Below are positions 43,026 to 53,700 of a DNA stretch of 56,120 nucleotides, piece by piece. The notes under the pieces are model-generated. The model had not been told where the DNA came from, made no database searches, and saw only the letters and a program-made list of their open reading frames with translations. How positions within the stretch are numbered: position 1 is the first letter of the stretch; each line of letters starts with the position of its first letter. Made by a program: the position numbers and the translations under genes. Origin of the DNA: an uncultured Saprospiraceae bacterium (GTDB taxonomy: Bacteria > Bacteroidota > Bacteroidia > Chitinophagales > Saprospiraceae); NCBI GenBank assembly GCA_938010715.1, contig CALLVG010000047.1, forward strand, positions 1-56,120. The letters are read 5' to 3'.

Positions 43026-44165
43026 ATGAATAAGTTTTTATTTTTTTTACTTCCTTTCTTTCTTTTTTCTTGTGAAAATATCCCCAACCCTTTTCAGGAG
43101 GATGAAACAGAAGTGATTGTTGATCCAACTGAGGAAGAAGAGGAATACATTGATATTGAACATGAATCTCCCTATCTCATTGCAAAACTTGATAGATTGA
43201 CCATCAGAGCAGATAGTTCACGAACCGCTGATTTTTTGACGAAAGTCGGAGTAGGTGACACCCTGATTTACCTTGGAGAACATTCTCAAAGTAGATTAAA
43301 CTTGGTCATCCGGAAGAAATATTATCACGAACCGTGGCTCAAGGTGAAAATTCAAAAATCTGAAAAAGAGGGTTGGGTCTATGCTGGAGGAGTGAAATTT
43401 GCTTCCAATGCACTGAAAAGAGCCATCCGAAATACTGGTTATTATTCTAAACAAATACATGGCCCAGAGCGAAAAGAAAAAGGTGCAGTTCCGACTTCAT
43501 GGTCAACTGCCAGTATTTCTAACCCAAAAGATTTCAAAACATTTTTAGTTCATTTTAAAGAATGGGTCGCAATGGATAATATTGAAGAAATTTCAAAACA
43601 TATTGACTACCCCGCAGACCCTGTTTGGAATAAAGGGTACTTCAAAGAGTATTATTCAGAGATTTTTGATGATAGTTTGAAAACAATTATACGCAATCAA
43701 CGATTGGATAATATTTTCAGAAAAGAGGAAGGTGCAATGTTCGGAAATGGTGAAATCTGGTTTGCTAAAAGAAAAGAAGGATACCGAGTCGTTGCCTTCA
43801 ACGCTTTTGCCAAAAAAGTAAAAGATCTAAAGGAAATTAATGATTATCGAACGGAGTTTGCTGCCCTTGAAAACTTCTATACCCGCCCTACAAAAGAAGC
43901 AAATCCTCCTTCACTCAACATTACATTTGAAGAACAATTGTTAATTGCCCATAAAATAGCTTACCTCGGAAATCAAAAACAAGAGATAAATTTAGGTGGG
44001 TTTAAATATCGTTTTTCTGAGTCAAGTGACATTCTTTTTGAACAAAAGGTAGGAAGAGATATTCAAAGAAAGCTTACGTTCAAACCAAAAAAAGACAGCA
44101 CGTATCATGTAATACTCGATGATATCAAGGATTATAGCATGGGCCAACGATTTATTTTGAAGTAG
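43026..44165 (+). CDS. Lipoprotein with SH3-like domain
   Basis: A 379-aa envelope lipoprotein. The signal peptide ends at Cys16 (FFLFSC). An acidic linker (EDETEVIVDPTEEEEEYIDI) precedes a bacterial SH3-like domain at about 50-125 (LDRLTIRADSSRTADFLTKV ... EKEGWVYAGGVKF), a fold that often binds cell-wall peptides. The C-terminal 250 residues (FKEWVAMDNIEEISKHIDYP, and later) do not match a family I recognise. Function is unknown. It sits just downstream of the repeat island, so its promoter must be short or element-derived. Confidence 0.82.
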   Translation: MNKFLFFLLPFFLFSCENIPNPFQEDETEVIVDPTEEEEEYIDIEHESPYLIAKLDRLTIRADSSRTADFLTKVGVGDTLIYLGEHSQSRLNLVIRKKYYHEPWLKVKIQKSEKEGWVYAGGVKFASNALKRAIRNTGYYSKQIHGPERKEKGAVPTSWSTASISNPKDFKTFLVHFKEWVAMDNIEEISKHIDYPADPVWNKGYFKEYYSEIFDDSLKTIIRNQRLDNIFRKEEGAMFGNGEIWFAKRKEGYRVVAFNAFAKKVKDLKEINDYRTEFAALENFYTRPTKEANPPSLNITFEEQLLIAHKIAYLGNQKQEINLGGFKYRFSESSDILFEQKVGRDIQRKLTFKPKKDSTYHVILDDIKDYSMGQRFILK

Positions 44166-44304
44166 TTTTCCAGTTGCCAATTGCACGTTTCCCGTTGCGA
44201 ATCGCTCAATGGGCGAGTTCAAATTTTATGAATTTCATGGGCGATTTACCGTGTTCTTAAATTTTAACAAGTAAGCAGGGCAACAACTGGCAACTGGCCA
44301 ATTA

Positions 44305-44425
44305 AGTATTACTCAAAAAATAACTTCCCTCTTCAGTTCAAAAAATTAGCTCGAAAAACCTCATTATCAATCACTTTTCCTTGACTAATTTTTTGAAATC
44401 GGGAACTTATTTTTTGAGCGTTCCT
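44305..44425 (-). mobile_element. 121-bp MITE-like element (CTCAAAAAATAA family), copy B
   Basis: An inverted copy of 34355-34475 with identical length. By hand alignment only two substitutions separate them. It ends 24 bp before the ATG of the next gene, so it occupies that gene's promoter region. Upstream of it, CCAGTTGCC (44170) and GGCAACTGG (44289) form a further inverted pair. Confidence 0.82.
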
Positions 44426-44448
44426 AATCATAAAAATTACCCGTAACT

Positions 44449-47070
44449 ATGTATCGGATTTTTATCTTTTTGCTTAGTATCTTTCTTTCTAATTCGTTGG
44501 TAGCACAACAAGAATTTATAATGGGAATAGATACTTCTGCTGCTTTATGTGAGGGAATATTGTATGACTCGGGAGGTTCCAATGGTCGTTACCAAGCACG
44601 TGAAGATTTTTTGTTTACAATTTGCCCGACCACGCCACCTGAGTGCTTGAGGTTGAATGTCGAGACATTTGATATAGAACCTATTTTTGACAAATTATAC
44701 ATTTTTTCTGGCTCAGGTATCAATGGTGTTTTATTGGGCGAATTGGACGGAAGTGGCTCCAATCGTAGCTTCGAAACAGCGGAAGGCTGTATCACTGTTC
44801 ATTTTGTAACAGACGAAGTGACTCAAGCTAATGGGTTTAAAATTACATGGAAATGTGAAACGGCTCCATGTTTCAGTCCAAGTTTTTCGACTTGTGATGA
44901 TCCTTTTTTGGTCTCAAGTTTGCCTTTCGAGGCAAGAGATTTTACAACCTGTGGTGCGGGGAACTCAATTCAAACCAGTCCATGTTTTTCTAATTATTTA
45001 GAAAATGAAGAGTTCATTTTTGTTTATGATTCTCCTGGTAATGAGTGTTTAGAATTGAGAGCAACTAATATGCGATTTGATACGGGGTTGGGCGTTTATG
45101 CAGATTGCCCAGATGTTGCGAATGATTGCATTGCTTATGAAAATTCTTTTATGTCTCCTCTTATTCGGGATGCTTATATTCCTGTTTTGAAATTGGAGGC
45201 ACCAGGTCGATACTACTTTGTAGTCGGTCATCCTGATGATTGTACAAATTTTGATCTGATAATCAATCGTATTGATTGCCCAATCACTTTCCCAACTGCG
45301 ACCAGATGCGAAGATGCCTTGCCAATTACAGGCTGCAATATTGAGGTTCCAGCGTCAATCTCGGTCGCTTTGGGAAATTCAGAGCGGTCGTTTATACAAG
45401 ATGGAATAAATAATGGGTGTTGGAAAACTTTAATTTCCCCCAATTTTTCATGGTTTTATTTTGAAGCTCAAGCGGATGGTAAATTCGGTTTTTTGGTTGA
45501 AAGTTTGAACCCGAATGATACTTCCGATTATGACATAAATATTTGGGGCCCTTTAAATAGTCCAAATCAATTTTGTGATTTTTCAAGAAACAATCAACCC
45601 ATACGAAGTACTTATGCCGATGATCGTGATTATGAATTAACTGGTTTGGTTGATTTCAATCCATTTACAAATCAAGCAATTTTTGATGAATGTGAAGATG
45701 AAAACGGAGACGGTTTTGTTACAAAATTGGATGTGAAAGAAGGGGAGTATTATACTATTTTGGTCAATGATTTTGATGGGATTATTTTTTCGGGTGGGGT
45801 AGCAATCGACTTTTCGGGGACGACAGAAGGCGTCTTGGGAACACCCAATGATAATTTCTCTCTGACCGATGACTTGACTATATGTAATGGAGGAAGTGCC
45901 CAGTTGGAAGTAAGCGGAGGGTTACTTTATCATTGGTTGAATTCTGATTTTTTAAGTTGTGATGATTGTCCAGATCCAATTGCAAATCCTTCTGAATCAA
46001 TGACTTATGAGGTGGAAGTGAAAGGCGTTTGTAATACGGATACACTTTCGGTTAAGGTATCTGTAGATGAATTAAATTTTAATAAAAACATTGCTGGTTG
46101 CGCAGGAGATGATCTGATTTTAGAAACAAATCTGCAAAATGGAAATTTTTCTTGGACGATTTCTGATGGAAATTTGAGTTGTGATGATTGTCCGAATCCG
46201 ATTTTGACGCTTCCTGACGGCGAAACCATTATTCAAGCAATTTTTGAAACTCAAGTCGATAATTGCGATTTTAAGGATACTATTTTTGTAGAAGTGATGC
46301 CTATCGCTACGGTTGACATTCAACCATCGGAAGTGAGTGTCTGCGAGGGGGAAGTAGTTGAACTAAAGGCAGTAAGTTCGATTTCTGGTGGGACATTTTT
46401 TTGGTCTAACAATGAAGAAACAGCTGCCATTCAGATTGAAGCGGACGCGGACGAAATTTACATCGTAACCTTCCAATCTCCAAATGGATGTGGGGAAGCG
46501 ACTGATTCTGTTGAGGTCTTGGTGACACCTACTTTTTCAATTGAAAGTTTACAATTATTGCCTTCGACAGATACCCTTTATGTTGGATGTGAAATTGAAG
46601 CATCATTGTCAATTTTACCATTTAATTTACCAGATCTAACCTATGAATGGTACATCAATAATGAGTCGGTATCGGACGAAGAAATACTGACCGCGATGAC
46701 AATGGAAGAAGGTGAATTAACAATAGAAGCCAGGGTGACTTCCCACCCAAATTGTATGCAATCCATTACTATAAAAAGAATCGTATTACCAGTTGATGAA
46801 ATTATTATTCCTAATATTTTTTCACCCAATGGAGATAGTCGAAATGCAGTATTCAAACCCTTCATTTCACCCAAAGCGAAGCTGATAGATATGAAAATCT
46901 ATAACCGTTGGGGCCAAATGATTTATAACAATGATTCCAATCAAATTGGGTGGGAAGGAAAATTTAAAGATAAAGATCAACCTGTTGGCGTTTACATCTA
47001 TCAGATTTCTGTGGAGCTGCCAAATGGGCAAATTGTTCCCAAACACGGAGATATTACTTTAATGAGGTAA
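44449..47070 (+). CDS. CUB-like surface protein with T9SS type B sorting domain
   Basis: An 873-aa secreted protein with signal peptide MYRIFIFLLSIFLSNSLVAQ. Residues about 20-140 resemble a CUB domain (CEGILYDSGGSNGRYQARED, LYIFSGSG, FETAEGCITVHFVTDE). A middle region has paired LSCDDCPDPI and LSCDDCPNPI motifs within Ig-like repeats. The last 90 residues form the type B/CHU_C domain (IIIPNIFSPNGDSRNAVFKP, IYNRWGQMIYNND, GWEGKFKDKDQPVGVYIYQI). It is likely cell-surface attached. No catalytic motif recognised. The immediate upstream DNA is a 121-bp MITE. No convincing terminator follows. Confidence 0.88.
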   Translation: MYRIFIFLLSIFLSNSLVAQQEFIMGIDTSAALCEGILYDSGGSNGRYQAREDFLFTICPTTPPECLRLNVETFDIEPIFDKLYIFSGSGINGVLLGELDGSGSNRSFETAEGCITVHFVTDEVTQANGFKITWKCETAPCFSPSFSTCDDPFLVSSLPFEARDFTTCGAGNSIQTSPCFSNYLENEEFIFVYDSPGNECLELRATNMRFDTGLGVYADCPDVANDCIAYENSFMSPLIRDAYIPVLKLEAPGRYYFVVGHPDDCTNFDLIINRIDCPITFPTATRCEDALPITGCNIEVPASISVALGNSERSFIQDGINNGCWKTLISPNFSWFYFEAQADGKFGFLVESLNPNDTSDYDINIWGPLNSPNQFCDFSRNNQPIRSTYADDRDYELTGLVDFNPFTNQAIFDECEDENGDGFVTKLDVKEGEYYTILVNDFDGIIFSGGVAIDFSGTTEGVLGTPNDNFSLTDDLTICNGGSAQLEVSGGLLYHWLNSDFLSCDDCPDPIANPSESMTYEVEVKGVCNTDTLSVKVSVDELNFNKNIAGCAGDDLILETNLQNGNFSWTISDGNLSCDDCPNPILTLPDGETIIQAIFETQVDNCDFKDTIFVEVMPIATVDIQPSEVSVCEGEVVELKAVSSISGGTFFWSNNEETAAIQIEADADEIYIVTFQSPNGCGEATDSVEVLVTPTFSIESLQLLPSTDTLYVGCEIEASLSILPFNLPDLTYEWYINNESVSDEEILTAMTMEEGELTIEARVTSHPNCMQSITIKRIVLPVDEIIIPNIFSPNGDSRNAVFKPFISPKAKLIDMKIYNRWGQMIYNNDSNQIGWEGKFKDKDQPVGVYIYQISVELPNGQIVPKHGDITLMR

Positions 47071-47214
47071 TTTTGTTTTTAATGAATTGATTATCAAAGT
47101 GTTACGTGGAAGAAGTTGCGAGGTTTTCTCTATTCACATTTTGTGTTTTTTATAAAAAAGTAGAAATAGCTAACCTTCGGTTAATAGTAAGACAAAAAAT
47201 AAAATCGCCCACAC

Positions 47215-47244
47215 TTGACAAAAAAAGTTAATTCCATATCTTTG
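47215..47244 (+). promoter_or_regulatory. Bacteroidota-type promoter upstream of the SprB-repeat adhesin
   Basis: TTG (47215-47217), a 19-bp spacer and TATCTTTG (47237-47244) fit the Bacteroidota primary-sigma consensus exactly. The next gene starts about 550 bp downstream, which is unusually far; the element at 47391-47578 lies between. Confidence 0.6.
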
Positions 47245-47390
47245 GGCATCGAAGTATTTTTATTAGTTTTTTTGGTACTTCAGCTTCGAGAAAGTAAACG
47301 AACATACAGTAAAAGCCTAATCCAAATAAGCCCATTGCTTTTTCCAACGAATTTTAAATAACCAAAACTTGGTCATTTTCCCCTGATCAG

Positions 47391-47578
47391 TAGTCTTTAA
47401 TCTGAAATGGGTTGTAGAGCAATCAACATTTATTTTTTCGATAATTGAGGCAAAAAATTTAAGAATAGCCTTAGCTATAGTCCAATTTTTTAACGCGTGT
47501 CCCGATTTTATATCGGGGAAAAGTAGCGGAAAAAGAAATTGTTGAATTGCATACAAATTATTTTAGAATAAGGACTAT
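47391..47578. mobile_element. TTAGACTTTAT-family element, copy 3
   Basis: The left end TAGTCTTTAATCTGAAATGG continues GTTGTAGAGCAATCAAC, and the right end GAATTGCATACAAATTATTT continues TAGAATAAGGACTATT. Both match the ends of copy 1 at 5769-5932. An internal hairpin CCCGATTTTATATCGGGG (about 47502-47519), with AAAAGTAGCGGAAAAAGAAA beside it, is shared with 22567-22600. Confidence 0.55.
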
Positions 47579-47794
47579 TAGGAATGGTTCAGCAATAAAT
47601 TGCGTTTCTATGAGCCGTTATTTTTTTCTTCTGCAAGGCGAAAAACATAGGCGATGCAACGCATCTACGAGGCTTTTCAACGCAGCAGAAGGGAAAAAGA
47701 ACAAGCAAAGGACTGTAAATTTATTTTTGAACCATTCCTTACCTAAATCCTGTTTTTTTAAGACAACTGATTACAAGAAAAATAAAGGAAAAGC

Positions 47795-50700
47795 ATGAAG
47801 TCATTCCTGTTTCCCAAAGGAACTGTTATACCAATAATTGTCTTTATTTTAGCCCTCTGTCACCTGTCAGTCATTGGGAGTAATCATTCCAATTCCCATA
47901 TAGGCAATACGCCTCCGTTGGGACTAAATTCGGTTGTACTTTCCGATTCTTCAGCGAATCTATTTTGGCAGTCGTTTAACAATCCACGAGAAACAGAATG
48001 GGATCTCGAAATCGTCAGGCAAGGAACACCTTTATCTGGAATCCCAACACATTTTGGAATCACAACTGGACTTGGCTCCAACAATCCTTTTATGATAGAT
48101 ACCTTGGCGCAAGGAATCGAATACCATTATAAGGTCAGAGCAATTTGTGGAGGAGTCGCTACCAATTGGTCAAACGAAACCCATTCCTTTTTTACTCATA
48201 TTTTGAATGGAAGCGCTTGCGGTATTGATTTAGAAATTCCTGATGTTAGTTGTAATAATCCGACACCTTATCCAATTCAAGTTCGAAATGAAACAGGAAC
48301 CAGTTTGGGTGCCGATGTTGTTTTGCAAGAGATACAATTGATTATTGAGCATGATTGGTTGATAGATTTGGAACTTTGGCTAAAATCTCCAAGTGGGCAA
48401 TTGGTTAGGTTAATTGATGAAAACGGTGGAACTCAAAATAATTTTGGAGATCCATCTGATCCAACTTGTACTCAAATTATGACCTTAGTCAATGCCAATG
48501 CCTGTAATGAACAGCCGATTTTGGGAGCAGGTCCTCCTTACACAGGCAGATATTTTCCGTTAGGTAATTTAAATGCATTCAATGACAGTGCGAATCCAAA
48601 TGGAATTTGGGAACTTATCATTTGCGACGACGCTGCGACAAATGTAGGTCGTCTCAGGTTTGTCGAGCTTGTTTTTGACCTGGTCAGTTGTACTGCACCA
48701 ACGGGTTTGGTTGCCACCTCAATAGATTCTACTTCCATTTCGCTTGATTGGTCGCCAGGCGGATTTTGTGACAGTACTTTCTTCGAATATGGTTCACCTG
48801 GGTTTAGCCCCGGTAACGGAATCATAGTCTCCGCTACCTGTCCACCTTATGTATTGGCAGATTTGACGGGCGGTTCCGATTATGAAATTTATATCTACGA
48901 AAATTGTCCAGGAGGAAATAGTGCTACTTCTTGCTCCAGTATTTTTGTCACGACAGATTGCTCATCTCCACCTGTTACCATAGCTTCAGATTTTGATAAT
49001 TTGCAAAGTTGTTTTGGAGTGGCTTGCACCAATACCTGCGATATCAATAATTATCCCTGGCAGAATGCACGAAATGATGAATTAGAATGGGCAGTTTATA
49101 GAACAGGAACCCTGACTTCAGGTACGGGGCCAGTTTCTGATGCTTCTGGCAATGGGAAGTACATCTATATGGAGGTTAGTTCATTAGGCTTTTTTGGAAT
49201 TGGTAATTGTTCTGCTGGCGCTGAGGGAGTATTGCTATCAAATTGTATGACGATTGATACCAAAAACACTGACACCTGTCATGTAAGTTTTGAATATCAC
49301 ATGTTTGGAAATTCTATCGGAAGTTTGAAATTTCAGATTACAACCGATGGTATCAATTGGATAAACCTTTGGACTCAATCTGGCAACCAAGGCAATCAAT
49401 GGCGTGAAATAAAATTATCACTTTCGCCTTACGATGGGATGAATGCTCAATTTAGATTCGTTGGAACAAAAGGCAATGGTTCAAAAGGAGATATTGGATT
49501 AGATAATATAAATTTTTACGGTTCGATAGATAATGGTACACCATCTTTTACTTTTTATGTAGATAATGACGGAGATGGGTTTGGTTCAGAAAATGGTTTT
49601 GTACAAAACTGTTTCAATTTCATGCCACCTGGTTATGTTGACAATGACTTGGATTGTAATGATTTTAACGCAGCAGTAAGTGTTGGTGGGCAAGAAATTC
49701 CTTGCAATGGAATTGATGAAAATTGTAGTGGCAACCTAAATGGTGTCAATGATGATGAATTTTTACCACCTCCAACCGTCAATAGTCCTATCAGTGTTTG
49801 CGAAGGGGAGACTTTTAATTTGGTCGCAACGGCTAATTATGGAGGCAGCATCTTCTGGTGTGATTCCTTTTGCCTCAATGGCAGTTTCGGTGACACCTTG
49901 ACTATCAATGGATTAGCAGCAATAAATGGTATGCCAACCATTTATCATTATTACGCTTATGAAGAAGGATTCTTTTGCTATTCTACTGATTCAGCAGGAG
50001 TAGATGTGATAGTAAATCCGTTACCAAAAATTTCGACTCAAGATCAACCTGTAATTTGTCAAGGCGAAATATTTGACCTTTCTACTTTGCAAATTAGCGA
50101 TCAAAATAATACTGTAGGAGTTGCATTGACCTATCACTCTGGTTTCCCAGTCAATAGTTCCAATTTGATTTCAAATTTGGTTAGTCCAAATTCTACACAA
50201 GATTACTATATTCGAAAAATAGCTAATGGAGGATGTGAAGACACGACGATGGTAACAATCACAGTACTATCCTCTCCGACTGCCAATATTATCCCAGATC
50301 GAGATACTTTTAAAACATGTAAAGGATCCTCTGTTTTCTTGACGGGTTATGGCACAGGTGGAGTACCCAATTACAGCCAATTATGGAGTACTTTCGAAAC
50401 CGCCAATTCCATAAATGTAAATTCTGGAGCATTCAATGGTGAAGCAAATTTGATCACCTACTCTGTCACTGGTCAAAACCAATGTACAGATACAGATTCG
50501 ATAATTATATTGACAAAAAGTAGTGTCGATACAGTAGAAATTCTAAACATCAATCCAGTTTCTTTTTGTTTTGGAAACAACGGTTCGATTTCTTTGAATC
50601 CAAAAGATGGCGTGCCCAATTATGGTTACGAATGGTTTGGTCCACTTTCGTCTAATGGCCCGACTTTTACAAGTGGCGCTTATACTATTCCAAATTTAAT

Positions 50701-53700
50701 TCAAGGGAGTTACTCCATAACGATAACCGACAATTCGCCTGAGGGCTGTGATTTTGTTTTAAATAATGTAATCGTTGACGGGCCTTCTGCAACAGTTTTA
50801 TTAGATAGCATCAGACCAGTCAGTTGCAATGGTGCCAGTGATGGCGGAGTTTTTCTTTCCGTTACTGGAAACAATCCAACTATTGCATGGAGTGGTGGTA
50901 TTTCAAGTACCAGTGAAGATGTCATTGGTTTGGCGGCTGGTACTTATAGTGTCACTGTGACCGATAGTGGGTGTCAAACAATTTTGTCAGATATTAAAAT
51001 TCAGCAACCAGATCCGGTCACAGCACTTTCCAACTCAAAAGATGTTGGATGTTTTGGTGGAAATGACGGAAAAATAGAATTAAGTGTTTTTGGCGGAGTA
51101 CCTAATTATTCTTTCAATTGGAATAATGCGCCGTCTGTCCAAAATCCATCTGGATTGTCAGCCGGTAATTATTATTTTACCATAACAGATTCGCAAGGAT
51201 GTACTTTTGAATCTGATACAATTTCGATTTCAGAACCCACGAATTTATCCGTTTTAGTAGTTCAAAAATTAAATCCAATATGCTTTGGGGAAGCAAGTGG
51301 TTCGATAGAAACTTCAGCAATTGGAGGAACACCTCCTTACCAATATTTTTGGAGTGATGGTGGAGTAGGGGCAACGCGCAGTGGCTTAGCAGCTGGTTCA
51401 TTTGATGTGACTGTCGTCGATGCCAATAATTGTGAGAATGCTCAATTAGCTATTACAATTGATAATCCGCCACTGTTGACCGTTGATACCGTTCAAAATA
51501 CCAATGCTTCCTGTTTTGGTATCGCTGATGGAGTAATTGATATGACTGCCACTGGCGGCACTGGTGCCATCGGATACATCTGGAATACAGGAGACAGAAC
51601 GCAAGATCTTGCTGGTCTTGCGGGTGGTGATTATGTGCTCACCGTCATTGACGGGAATAGTTGTAAGGCAATTTCAGATACGATTACCATCAATGCACCC
51701 AATAATTTAAATGTAAATTTTGATATTATAAGCCCATTTTGTGTAGGTACTTCTGATGGTGGAATTGATTTAGAAATTTTATCTGGTGGAACCAGTCCTT
51801 ATACTTTTCTTTGGAGTGATTCGACGACCAATGAGGATTTAGCAAACGTACCTGTCGGTTTTTATGATGTAACAATCACCCATGACAATGGCTGTATTTC
51901 AACTTTTACAAAAATAAAAGTTGATGCGCCACAAGTGATAGAAGGAGAATCAGTCGAGTCCCTTTCGCCTATTTGTTTTGGTGATTCTACAGGTCGAATT
52001 TTCTCAAATATACTCGGAGGAACAAGGCCATACCTCTACAATTGGAGCAACGGATTGTCAAGCCAAAATTTACAAAACCTTTCAAGCGGATTTTATGGAT
52101 TGAAAGTAACAGATGCCAATAATTGTCAGTTGCAAATTGACTCAATAGAGATTATAGAAAATGATAGTTTGACGGTTGAGATATTGGCTGTAGATCAAGT
52201 TCTTTGTCATAATGATAGCACGGGTGGCATCACTGTTCAAGCGTCTGGAGGCAATCCAAACTATACTTATTCATGGAATGGAGGAGCCTTTTCTGGTGCA
52301 AATATTACTGGGTTGAGCCCAGGTGATTATGATCTAATACTCACAGATTCAGCAAATTGTATATTGGAATATCCTTCAATTATTATTAATAATCCGCCAG
52401 AGATTGACGTGACTTATCAAGTCAGTCTTGATCCGGATTGTACAGGTGGACTCAATAGAGATACTATAAAGTTGGCGGCAACAGGAGGAGTAGGGAATCT
52501 TCAATTTATGTGGAGTGACAGCACGACGGGCGCTAATTTAATTAATATCCCAGCAGGCGAGTATGAGGTGACCGTGACAGATGATAATGACTGTGAAGTG
52601 GTAGTTGATGAGATTAAAGTACCAACAATTGCGTCAAGTTTTTATTTTAATAACTTCTCAAAAGATGACGTTTCTTGCTTCGGAAATGAAGACGGAAGTA
52701 TCTGTATTTCTTTTAGTGGAGGGATGCCACCTTTTCAATATTCTTGGAGTGACGGCGCTGGTGCTACTGGTGGAGGAGGTCTAACAAATGATAGCACAAT
52801 TTGCCTTGCAAATGAAGAAGAAGGCATTTACGTACTTACCGTTGTGGACTCAAAAGGATGTGAAATCAATTCATTGCCAATCGAAATTTTAGAACCAAAT
52901 CCAATCATTGGTGAAATAATTAATGTAGAACATGTTCGTTGTGCGAATGGTAGTGGAGGTGTAATTTCAACACTTATTTCTGGAGGGAACCCACCTTATG
53001 ATTTTGCTTGGATCGATACCCAAACAGGTGATTCTATTATTTTTACTCAAAGTGCCAATAGTTTTCCTGCGGGAGATTATGTTTTAAGAATAACCGATAA
53101 TATTGGTTGCAGTTGGGAACTTCCTGAGCCAGTAAGGATATTTGAACCCGATTCAATTTATATTGATTCAATTGAAATTAATCACGTAAAATGTTTTGAA
53201 GATTCCACAGGAAGTGTAGCGTTTAAAATTTTTGGGGGAACCCAGCCTGTCAATGCATTTTGGGGCAACGGAATAGATCCAACTCAATTATCAATTGGCA
53301 CCTATGATGTGACTATTTCTGATGCCAATGGATGTGTTCTGCCACAAACATTTACGATAAATGGGCCTACATCAGGGATGACCTTTGATACTGTGCTTTC
53401 CAAAAATCCAATTTGCCATGATGAATCGACAGGTGAAATATCGTTCATAATTACAGGTGGACTTTTAGATTATCAATATTTTATTAATGGAGTGTTTACG
53501 AATAATCCAGTCGCCACAGATCTGGCTGCTGGAGTCCATGATATTTTGGTTATGGACGCCAATCAATGTTCTATCACTACCTCGGTAACATTAAATAATC
53601 CCCCAGAATTAGAAATCAATATTTATGAAAAACCTGTCTCAATGCATATTGGAGATGATGGAGAATTGACTGCCAATGTCTCTGGAGGGGTAGGAAATTA

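Larger units (their letters stand above)
47071..47794. other. Intergenic region with a good promoter and a repeat element
   Basis: A 724-bp stretch. It has a well-formed promoter at 47215-47244 followed by an inverted pair GAAGTA / TACTTC, then a TTAGACTTTAT-type element (47391-47578) and AT-rich sequence up to the adhesin start. A reading frame at 47547-47798 encodes no recognisable protein and overlaps repeat DNA. Confidence 0.6.

Noticed and set aside
47547-47798. An 83-aa plus-strand ORF before the SprB-repeat adhesin
   Set aside because: It starts inside a dispersed repeat element, overlaps the adhesin ATG and encodes a basic sequence with no recognisable family or signal. I treat it as chance.
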